Assembly: GCA_001824635.1 (NCBI GenBank)
Contig: MHYB01000042.1
Span: 12,768-24,558 of the forward strand
Direction of reading: 5' to 3'
DNA from: Planctomycetes bacterium GWF2_50_10
Lineage (GTDB): Bacteria > Planctomycetota > Phycisphaerae > Sedimentisphaerales > GWF2-50-10
DNA length: 11,791 nucleotides
The number at the start of each line of letters is the position of its first letter. Position 1 is the stretch's first letter. The position numbers were made by a program, and so were the translations under genes. The notes below the pieces were generated by a model that saw only the letters and a program-made list of their open reading frames with translations, was not told the DNA's origin and made no database searches. Of the stretch, positions 5,515 through 11,791 are shown in pieces.

Positions 5515-8500
5515 TTATGGGGTGGTCGGCAACTCAATGCAGAATCTGGTCCACTGGCCATAGACGGATTCGACCCAGATTTTACCATTTAGACGATTGA
5601 TTATACGCTTGGCTATAGCAAGGCCCAGGCCCGGGCCAGGGGTACGTGAAGGGTCGAGTTTATGAAATGGTTCGAAAATATGCTGAAAATAATTTTCGCG
5701 GATGCCAATGCCGTTATCTTCGACGCAGTAAACGGCGGTTTGGTCTTTTAGTTTTGCAGTGATCCTTATTATGCCGGGTCTGGATGGGTCCAGGTATGAG
5801 ATGGCGTTATCGACGAGCTGAAAAAATACATCTGCGATCTGTACGCGGTCTGCAACACATTCAGGAAGTGAGGCAACTTCAACAGCTATGTTCTTTGATT
5901 TTATCCTGTACTCAACAGCCTGCAAAACAGATTTGACGGCTGCATCAATATCAACGTGTTCAAGTCGAACATCTATCCTGCCCAAACGCGAAATCTCCAT
6001 GAGACCGTCCAGGATGGTCCCCATTTTTTTGACTCCGGAAGATATAAATTCAACGCAAGTTGGAATTTCGGCATCAATGACCTGGGTTATCAGATTATTT
6101 CTTTCCGGCGGTATATTGCAATCTATTACCAATTTCTTAAGATTGGAACAGGCATTGATCAATTCCATCGCAAAGCCCTGGACGTTGACCTGTGGTGATT
6201 TCAAATCATGTGATCCCACATATATGATGCTCTCGAGTTCTTCGTTTTTAGCCGCGAGCGATTGAATTAGTTGTTCACGTTCCAGTTCCAATCGCTTACG
6301 AGACGAAACGTCCATTACTGTAAATACAACATTGTACGGGTCTGCGGGATCAATAGCGCTTACGGCAACAACAACATCAATTACACGACCGTCTCTGCTC
6401 ATGAATTTTGTCTCAATAACGCCGACACCGCTTTGACGTACCTGGTCATAAAGTGATTGGCCGGCATTTTCGAAATCCATGTCGCTGCAATAAAAAATTC
6501 GTGTGCTTTTTCCGAGTAATTCAGAAGGCGCATATCCGATGGTAGCTGCAAATTTTTCATTTATATAGCTTATAATTCGATTTTGAGCCAGACCAATGCC
6601 AACGGGCGAGGTACGGAATATGCTATGCAATTTGGCTTCGCTTTCTTTGAGATCTGCCATTGCTTTTGCGCGTTCATCACGTATTCGTAAAGACGCTATG
6701 CCATATTCCAGATCATTGGCTAATTCTGTAAGGAGTTTTACCTCTTTTTCGTGAAATGCATCAGGTATTGAGGTGAATACAGTTAATGCGCCAAGTACCC
6801 GGCCGTTACTATGTAAAGGAATTGCTATAGCGGATATGTAACCATGTCTAACTGCGTACATTTGCCATGGGTCTAACTGGGCAGTGGCAGGCCTTTGATT
6901 CAAGACGCAAGGGCGATCCAGGCGAATTGCGGTGCCGGTGGGCCCGCGCCCGTATTCATCATCTGCCCAAGAAATCTTGCGATCATCCAGATCGTCACCG
7001 CCCAAAGAGGATCTAGCCACTACACTCACAGTTCTGGCCTCATCCTGCTGAGCGTATCCGACCCATGCGATGGGATAACCGCCAATCTCAACAATATGAC
7101 GGCAGATTTCCCGCAGGAGGGTATTTTCGTTTGTTATACGTACAAGTGCCTGGTTACATGCGCTGAGTATCTGGAGCATGCGGTTATACTGATTTAAATC
7201 TTCTTCAGTTTTTTTCCGTTCGGTAATATCTTCATATATTGCACAAAAACGCTGCGGTGAATCCCATGGCCTATACGCAGTACAGGCGAAATACGTTTTA
7301 ATGGGGCCAAAGTATGCCTCGAAACTTTTCGATTTACCTGTGACTGCAACTTCGCCAAGATTTTCGAACCACTCTGGCTCAATTCCAGCCCAGATATCCG
7401 ATACCGATTTTCCGCGTACATTTTCAAGTTCTATTTTTGCCAAATGTGCATAGGCATCATTGAAGTACCAAAACCTGGCATCAACTAATCGCTTGTTTTC
7501 ATCAAACACCGACTCGAAAATTGCAAACGGGCTTGCCATGCTTTTCATGAGCCATTGCCATTCATTGGCCTGTGCTTTGATCGCCTCCTCGGCCCGCTTT
7601 CGCTCGGTGATATCGCGAACTATCGCCAATATCCGGTGTTGGCCCCCTATTGATGCCCGCTTCAAATTCACTTCCACCCAGAAGGTTCGGCCTGCCTTGT
7701 TCTTCGCTTTCCATTCAAAAAGCTGAGGTTCTCCTAAAGCCGCTTTTCTCACCCGCTGCAGCGCATCTTGCTGAGAGTATGGAGGTTTTCCCTCACTAAA
7801 GGTTTGTATGTCAATTTGCCGGGCTTCGTCGGATGTGTAACCAAACATTTCAATCATCTTATGGTTGACGTCGAGTATTTTTCCAGTATCAATATCATGG
7901 ACAAAAATGGCATCGTTTGCCGAATCGAAAATCGCCTTGTAATTTGCTTGTGAGGCTCTTATTGCCTCCTCCGCTTTCTTGCGATCTGTTATGTCCTCTC
8001 CGGAACTGATGATGGAGACTGTTTTACCATACTCATCCCGTATCACTGTATTTCGCCAATCAATGACCCTTTCTTCCCCGCCCTTTGTTACGATCTGATT
8101 CTCGAAGCGTTCAGCAGATGCTGCATTTCCAACGAGCAATTCATTAAAAACAGCTTGGACGCTATCTCGCAAGTACTCGGGGACAGCCGTATCGAGCCAA
8201 TTCTTTCCGATAATCTCATCTTTTGAGTATCCCAAGACCTCACAGCCTTTCTGGTTGATCTGAATCACTGTTTGATCGGGTGCCAGGACCAGCATTATAA
8301 CTCCGGCTACATTAAAGTAGTCCTTTGCCTTATCCTGCTCTTCCCTAAGCGATTTCTCAGTAAGCCCGGTGAGCACCACATGAGAAGCGGTATTAGCTAT
8401 GTCCTCCAGCAAGAACTGTTCATCAGGTCCGATGACATGTTTGCTGAAAATCGCAATAACACCGACAGGGCCCCCTTCCGAAGAAACAAGCCGGTAGCCC

Positions 8501-9717
8501 GCAAACGAGACCAGGCCAAGCTTTCTGGCCCAGTCATGATCGTGAACTTGCGGATCATTTGTAACGTCATTGGTGATAAACATGGTATATTCGCCGGATG
8601 CGATGCGTCCTATTTTGAAAGCGCCCAAAGGCACCCTGCGATGTTCACCGTTAATGCGGGTATACCGCCCGGAACTTGCATAAAGATGAAGGCAACGGCT
8701 TCGATCGGGACACATTGGTGCATTAATGCATCCTTGCCGGCAAATATCGCCCTTTTCTATGACCCAGACGCGGGCGAAATCGGCATCCAGTATTTCAACG
8801 GTACCATCGGTAACGCGTTTGAGTTTTTCGCTGAGGCTGCCAGGAAGAAGGAGCTGTTCCTTTAATCGACTGAGTTTGGCAAAACGCTCCTGGGCCTTTT
8901 TGCGTCTTGTGATATCCCGCACGATAGCCCACATCGCAGCGGGCTTTCCAGAATCGTCGCGAATCAGACTGGTGCGCAGTTCAACGGCAATAACCGAGCC
9001 GTCACTACGTATATATTCCTTTTCGTAAACATCCGAATACCCTCTCTCAATTACTTGCTCATTGATAATCTTTGCCTCGATGGCGTGCCATTTTTCGGGG
9101 GTGATATCACTATAATTTAATTTTGTGATATCCTCCTGGGAGTATCCAAGCATGTTCGTAAATTCATTGTTTAATTCGACTAGCCTGCCTGACATTTCAA
9201 CAACAGCAAAGGCATCTCGCATATTATCATAAAGGTTGCGGAGCTTTTTGGCAGCCTGTAGAATCGCATTTTCTGACTCAATGCGGGATGTTATGTCCAG
9301 GACGTAGCCGTGATAATGAGTGATCACTCCATGAGAATCTCTCACTGCTGACGTATAGTCAAAGAGCCACCGATATACCCCATCAGCTCGGGCAATTCGA
9401 TATTCCTGCTCGAAATATGCAACGCCTGAATTGCTGAAATTTGTAACTTCCTCAGTGACCCGAGGCAAATCGTCTGGATGTATGATGCCGGCGTAGAGAA
9501 TTTTTCCGCTGGTCAAATCGTCAGGCTGGTAGCCGAACTGATCCCTTACGTTTGGCGATACATATTCAACAGGCCAACCCGGGGCAGCCTTCCATTTGAA
9601 GATCACCATCGGTCCGCCAACAAACAACTCATGCTGTTGCTTTATGGGATCTATCGTATTATCTCCATAAATGATTATGAGCACTTCAATTTTAGTATGT
9701 GGAATGTATTTCCGCAA
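5515..9717 (-). CDS. Multi-PAS/GAF cytoplasmic sensor histidine kinase
   Basis: This 1400-residue hybrid-length sensor kinase has no membrane segment and no receiver domain, so it should sense cytoplasmic signals and pass phosphate to a regulator encoded elsewhere. Domains in order: PAS (about 35-145), PAS (160-272), GAF with four cysteines C326, C330, C336 and C342 (about 290-450), PAS (463-580), PAS (588-708), PAS-like (720-835), GAF (850-1010), PAS (1022-1140), DHp with phospho-acceptor H1170 in GSHDLKSP, and the HATPase domain (about 1285-1398). The ATPase shows N-box DNAISYLDP, G1 box EDNGIGI, F-box FEPFHKLDP and G2 box GPGLGLAIA, so it should be active. The called start is TTG without a clear ribosome binding site. 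GTG at codon 12, TTG at codon 31 or ATG at codon 37 (9609) are alternatives, and the frame stays open upstream without a start codon. The linkers repeat DITxRKxAE. Ligands are unknown. Confidence 0.93.
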   Translation of the reverse strand: MRKYIPHTKIEVLIIIYGDNTIDPIKQQHELFVGGPMVIFKWKAAPGWPVEYVSPNVRDQFGYQPDDLTSGKILYAGIIHPDDLPRVTEEVTNFSNSGVAYFEQEYRIARADGVYRWLFDYTSAVRDSHGVITHYHGYVLDITSRIESENAILQAAKKLRNLYDNMRDAFAVVEMSGRLVELNNEFTNMLGYSQEDITKLNYSDITPEKWHAIEAKIINEQVIERGYSDVYEKEYIRSDGSVIAVELRTSLIRDDSGKPAAMWAIVRDITRRKKAQERFAKLSRLKEQLLLPGSLSEKLKRVTDGTVEILDADFARVWVIEKGDICRQGCINAPMCPDRSRCLHLYASSGRYTRINGEHRRVPLGAFKIGRIASGEYTMFITNDVTNDPQVHDHDWARKLGLVSFAGYRLVSSEGGPVGVIAIFSKHVIGPDEQFLLEDIANTASHVVLTGLTEKSLREEQDKAKDYFNVAGVIMLVLAPDQTVIQINQKGCEVLGYSKDEIIGKNWLDTAVPEYLRDSVQAVFNELLVGNAASAERFENQIVTKGGEERVIDWRNTVIRDEYGKTVSIISSGEDITDRKKAEEAIRASQANYKAIFDSANDAIFVHDIDTGKILDVNHKMIEMFGYTSDEARQIDIQTFSEGKPPYSQQDALQRVRKAALGEPQLFEWKAKNKAGRTFWVEVNLKRASIGGQHRILAIVRDITERKRAEEAIKAQANEWQWLMKSMASPFAIFESVFDENKRLVDARFWYFNDAYAHLAKIELENVRGKSVSDIWAGIEPEWFENLGEVAVTGKSKSFEAYFGPIKTYFACTAYRPWDSPQRFCAIYEDITERKKTEEDLNQYNRMLQILSACNQALVRITNENTLLREICRHIVEIGGYPIAWVGYAQQDEARTVSVVARSSLGGDDLDDRKISWADDEYGRGPTGTAIRLDRPCVLNQRPATAQLDPWQMYAVRHGYISAIAIPLHSNGRVLGALTVFTSIPDAFHEKEVKLLTELANDLEYGIASLRIRDERAKAMADLKESEAKLHSIFRTSPVGIGLAQNRIISYINEKFAATIGYAPSELLGKSTRIFYCSDMDFENAGQSLYDQVRQSGVGVIETKFMSRDGRVIDVVVAVSAIDPADPYNVVFTVMDVSSRKRLELEREQLIQSLAAKNEELESIIYVGSHDLKSPQVNVQGFAMELINACSNLKKLVIDCNIPPERNNLITQVIDAEIPTCVEFISSGVKKMGTILDGLMEISRLGRIDVRLEHVDIDAAVKSVLQAVEYRIKSKNIAVEVASLPECVADRVQIADVFFQLVDNAISYLDPSRPGIIRITAKLKDQTAVYCVEDNGIGIRENYFQHIFEPFHKLDPSRTPGPGLGLAIAKRIINRLNGKIWVESVYGQWTRFCIELPTTP

Positions 9718-9937
9718 GGTTAAGAACGCAGATATGCTTGTAGCTAAACCAAAAGAGTTATACTGGAGCGTGCAAAATGCTGCTGAGAGATGATTTGTGG
9801 AATCTCTTGCGGTATTGATGCTGTTGGAGATGTGATATCGCGCATTTAAACGCGGGACTGGACTAATTGCGAAGCGGGGGTATAATCTCTGTTTTAGTTT
9901 TGGGTGTTAAATTCTGAGATTTTGTCAGGAGGCTAAT
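9718..9937. other. Divergent intergenic region of 220 nt
   Basis: The region separates the leftward kinase gene from the rightward AsmA-like gene. The rightward promoter at 9859-9886 is convincing. For the kinase, only a weak minus-strand TATAAC (9757-9762) was seen, without a matching -35 box. No repeats of the types found in the other spacers occur here. Confidence 0.6.
9859..9886 (+). promoter_or_regulatory. Sigma-70 promoter of the AsmA-like gene
   Basis: A perfect TATAAT -10 box lies at 9881-9886, and TGGACT at 9859-9864 gives a 4/6 match to the -35 consensus at a 16-nt spacing. The gene starts 51 nt after the -10 box, preceded by AGGAGG at 9927-9932. Confidence 0.6.
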
Positions 9938-10705
9938 ATGAAGGCGGCGAAGATAGCGGGATGGGTTTTTGGCGGGATAATTGCGTTATTGATCGTTTTG
10001 CTGGTGGTGTTTCTTGTTGCGGGGAATTTGCTGATAAAAACCGGTATCAAGAGCGGGGCAAGCGCGGCGATGAAGGTGCCGGTTGATGTGAATAATGTGG
10101 ATTTCAGGATGCTGCGGGGGAGCATTGAGCTGGAGGGGTTGAGGGTGGCGAATCCTGAGGGCTATCAATTGCCGACGCTGCTGGAGATGGGGAAGATGAA
10201 ATCGGCGGTGAAGGTTGGGTCGCTGCTGAAGGATACGGTGGTGCTGGATTATGTGGTTCTTGAGGATGTGCATGTGACGATTGAGCAGAAGGGGCTGGGG
10301 ACAAATTTGCAGCAGATTTTGGATAACCTGCCCAAGAGCGAAGATGAAGCCAAGACGCAAGAGCAAAAGCCGGGCAAAAAGATTCAGATAAAGACGCTGG
10401 AGCTGACGAATCTTTCGGTGACGATGAAGCTGATCCCCCTGCCGGGCAAGACAGGGTCTGTGACGATCAAGCTGGCACCGATAAAGATGGAGAACCTTGG
10501 TACAGATGAGCCGATGACTATGGCGACACTTTCGGCAAAAGTGCTGGCGGCGATAGCGACTGGGGTGGCTAAGCAGGCGGGCGATTTTTTGCCGGGTGAT
10601 CTTTCGGGAAAAATGGGAGAGACGCTTGGGAAGACGAAGGATGCTTTGACTGGAGCTGGTAAGGGGATTGGGGAAGGGGTTAAAGGGATTTTTAAGAGGA
10701 AATAG
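9938..10705 (+). CDS. Membrane-anchored AsmA-like protein
   Basis: This 255-residue protein has one strong N-terminal membrane helix (about 7-33) and a periplasmic domain rich in beta strands. The stretch around 50-75 (VDFRMLRGSIELEGLRVANP) is typical of AsmA/DUF748-type proteins, whose repeating strands wrap amphipathic lipids or act in outer-membrane biogenesis. A charged linker (132-148) splits the domain. The C-terminus (about 222-255) is rich in Gly and Lys and looks amphipathic. It is much shorter than AsmA or TamB (600 residues or more), so at most one building block is present. The start is firm: AGGAGG lies 5 nt before the ATG, with a promoter upstream. Family membership is inferred from the sequence pattern, and the substrate is unknown. 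No partner gene is adjacent. Confidence 0.7.
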   Translation: MKAAKIAGWVFGGIIALLIVLLVVFLVAGNLLIKTGIKSGASAAMKVPVDVNNVDFRMLRGSIELEGLRVANPEGYQLPTLLEMGKMKSAVKVGSLLKDTVVLDYVVLEDVHVTIEQKGLGTNLQQILDNLPKSEDEAKTQEQKPGKKIQIKTLELTNLSVTMKLIPLPGKTGSVTIKLAPIKMENLGTDEPMTMATLSAKVLAAIATGVAKQAGDFLPGDLSGKMGETLGKTKDALTGAGKGIGEGVKGIFKRK

Positions 10706-10739
10706 GGTTCAGCGTTTAGGGTTGAGGGTTCAGGGAGAG
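10705..10739. repeat. Heptamer array, GGGTTCA type
   Basis: The array begins in the stop codon of the AsmA-like gene. Its 7-nt units are GGGTTCA, GCGTTTA, GGGTTGA and GGGTTCA, followed by a poor fifth unit GGGAGAG. On the minus strand the phase reads AACCCTn. It faces the array at 10744-10785 in inverted orientation. Confidence 0.7.
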
Positions 10740-10743
10740 CATG

Positions 10744-10785
10744 AACGTCCAACTTCCAACGTCGAACGCTCAACGTCCAATTTAG
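10744..10785. repeat. Heptamer array, AACGTCC type
   Basis: Six consecutive 7-nt units begin with AA: the first and fifth are AACGTCC, the third is AACGTCG, the fourth AACGCTC. The last is a poor match. It lies 4 nt after the GGGTTCA array. The AACGCTSAAC pattern occurs here and on the minus strand of that array, so the two could pair in part. Confidence 0.7.
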
Positions 10786-10828
10786 AAAACTCCGATTAGA
10801 AACAGGATGTATTTAAAGGAATTTGAAA

Positions 10829-11053
10829 ATGGATGTGCTAAAAAGAAAACGGATTATAGCTACTATTCTGACAATTGTTGCTCTTGCGAATTTGTGGGCG
10901 GCATTAGTTTGTATTCCGCAAATGCATAATGCTTTTGCCCAAGGTGCTTTTGCAACGTGTCCTGTTATCCTTATAGGTGCCAGTATTGGGCAATGGTCGG
11001 GCTTCTTAAAAGAGTATATAAGGTTTGAAGTGGCGAAGCATAAGGCAGAATGA
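10829..11053 (+). CDS. Small two-helix membrane protein, unknown function
   Basis: The 74-residue product has a positively charged N-terminus (KRKR), a hydrophobic segment at about 9-29, a short polar loop (QMHNAFAQ), a second hydrophobic segment at about 38-56, and a charged C-terminal tail. By the positive-inside rule both ends should face the cytoplasm. The ATG at 10829 is preferred because AAAGGA at 10815-10820 lies 8 nt upstream; the frame also has a TTG two codons earlier at 10823, which would sit only 2 nt from that site. I do not recognise the family. It stands alone between two repeat-bearing spacers, which gives no clue to function. The ORF is short, but its ribosome binding site and membrane-like composition make it believable. 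Confidence 0.6.
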   Translation: MDVLKRKRIIATILTIVALANLWAALVCIPQMHNAFAQGAFATCPVILIGASIGQWSGFLKEYIRFEVAKHKAE

Positions 11054-11082
11054 CCGTATCAAGTGAGCAACACACAAGGAGC

Positions 11083-11109
11083 CTGGATACCCGCCTGCGC
11101 GGGTATGAC
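11083..11109. repeat. GATnCCCGC interspersed palindrome, variant intact copy
   Basis: Arms ATACCCGC (11087-11094) and GCGGGTAT (11099-11106) pair perfectly around CTGC. Relative to the 4638 copy, the third stem pair changes from C-G to A-T on both sides at once. The flanks CTGG and TGAC are conserved. Confidence 0.85.
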
Positions 11110-11140
11110 AAGTCGGTGGAGAGAACTGAAGTTCTAATAT

Positions 11141-11172
11141 AGTGCAAGAGTACATAGTGCAAAAAAGTGCAA
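11141..11172. repeat. Three direct AGTGCAA repeats before the FG-GAP gene
   Basis: AGTGCAA occurs at 11141-11147, 11156-11162 and 11166-11172, at steps of 15 and 10 nt, directly upstream of the AGAGGA ribosome binding site. It could be a binding site in the leader or a minor repeat. Confidence 0.45.
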
Positions 11173-11187
11173 AGAGGAATACATAAG

Positions 11188-11791
11188 ATGAGAGTTGCGG
11201 TTGGGTTTTTAGTTTTCGCTGGGATGATAAATGGCGTCTTTGGGGCGAGTGTGGATGTCAACAGCGCGGGCGGACTGGGGGCGTTTTATGGATTTGGGGA
11301 GATCGAGATAGTCAAGCTCAACTGGGGGCTTAGGTGTTTACGGACGGCGGATTTCAATGGGGATGGGCTCGTTGATATCGCGGCGATAAATAACCGTGAT
11401 TCTAAGATAGAGATACTGCTGCAGAAGGAGAAGGCTTCTGTAAGTACGGCGGGCGGGGTGAGCGATGATAACGAGGCGGATATAAACGAACTCAATCCGG
11501 CTAGCAAATATAAAAAGGCGGCGCTGCCGATATCGGTGAAGGCGGCGAATATGGTTTGCGATGATCTCAATGGGGATGGGCTGGTGGATATCGCTTTTTA
11601 TGGGGATCCGGCGGGGCTTTATGTGATCTTGCAGGATAAAGGGGATGAGAAGAAGAGCGAGAAATTGAGCTGGGGGCGGGTGCGGAAGATAAAGATCGAG
11701 GACGGGATGCCGCTGACGACGACGCTGGAGGCGGGCGACTTGAATAACGACGGCAGGAGCGATGTGCTGCTGGCGGGTGTGGATTGCGTAT
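11188..11791 (+). CDS. Exported FG-GAP/VCBS repeat protein, 3'-truncated by the window end
   Basis: The frame is open from the ATG at 11188 to the window end, giving 201 visible codons. Residues 1-19 form a signal peptide with likely cleavage after FGA or FG-A (about 19-20). Three calcium-binding loops of the DxNxDGxxD type follow: DFNGDGLVD (55-63), DLNGDGLVD (126-134) and DLNNDGRSD (184-192). Each is followed by a hydrophobic strand, the pattern of FG-GAP/VCBS blades in beta-propellers. Spacing between loops is 71 and 58 residues, so more blades are expected downstream. A low-complexity acidic/basic stretch (80-110) separates the first two. AGAGGA at 11173-11178 supports the start. Such proteins are secreted or surface-bound; the enzymatic or adhesive partner domain, if any, lies beyond the window. 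Confidence 0.85.
   Translation, partial: MRVAVGFLVFAGMINGVFGASVDVNSAGGLGAFYGFGEIEIVKLNWGLRCLRTADFNGDGLVDIAAINNRDSKIEILLQKEKASVSTAGGVSDDNEADINELNPASKYKKAALPISVKAANMVCDDLNGDGLVDIAFYGDPAGLYVILQDKGDEKKSEKLSWGRVRKIKIEDGMPLTTTLEAGDLNNDGRSDVLLAGVDCV

Noticed and set aside
8272..8865. 197-codon plus-strand ORF antisense to the kinase
   Set aside because: It lies wholly inside the first GAF and third PAS domains, which are conserved on the other strand; there is no start signal and no recognisable domain.

Overview
The window looks like a chromosomal segment of a Planctomycetota-type bacterium, perhaps of the Phycisphaerae. This rests on an H-box of the SHDLKSPxVNVQGF type in a very large PAS/GAF kinase, an NfeD plus long flotillin pair, a secreted FG-GAP protein, and gene spacers packed with short palindromes and 7-nt repeats. 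None of these is exclusive to that phylum, so the assignment is only moderately secure. There are no tRNA or rRNA genes, insertion sequences, phage genes or CRISPR arrays. Apart from its repeats, this reads as housekeeping and signalling DNA rather than a mobile island.

Plus strand, 1-2446: the 3' part of a lipoprotein N-acetylmuramoyl-L-alanine amidase (start outside the window); a 64-residue Cys/His-rich protein with its own extended -10 promoter and a strong terminator; and miaB, the tRNA methylthiotransferase gene. A 536-nt non-coding stretch of palindromes follows (2447-2982).

Minus strand, 9717-2983: a 1400-residue cytoplasmic histidine kinase (six PAS, two GAF, DHp, ATPase), then nfeD and a flotillin gene. 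nfeD and the flotillin gene form the classical NfeD/flotillin membrane-microdomain pair. They share a likely promoter in front of nfeD and probably end at a hairpin terminator downstream of the flotillin gene. Their 265-nt spacer holds three perfect hairpins and two 7-nt-periodic arrays. The kinase lies 107 nt upstream in the same direction; a functional link is possible but unproven.

Plus strand, 9938-11791: a membrane-anchored AsmA-like protein with a good promoter and ribosome binding site, a 74-residue two-helix membrane protein, and the 5' part of an exported FG-GAP/VCBS repeat protein with three DxNxDGxxD calcium loops, cut by the window end.

The least ordinary signal is in the spacers. 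Five separate intergenic arrays have a 7-nt period and share a loose AAnnnnC pattern although their base composition differs. They sit beside a second repeat class, a GC-rich hairpin present in three copies with a paired change in its stem. Inside genes, the most notable points are an exact 44-residue (4 x 11) duplication in the flotillin coiled coil and a four-cysteine cluster at the start of the kinase's first GAF domain.
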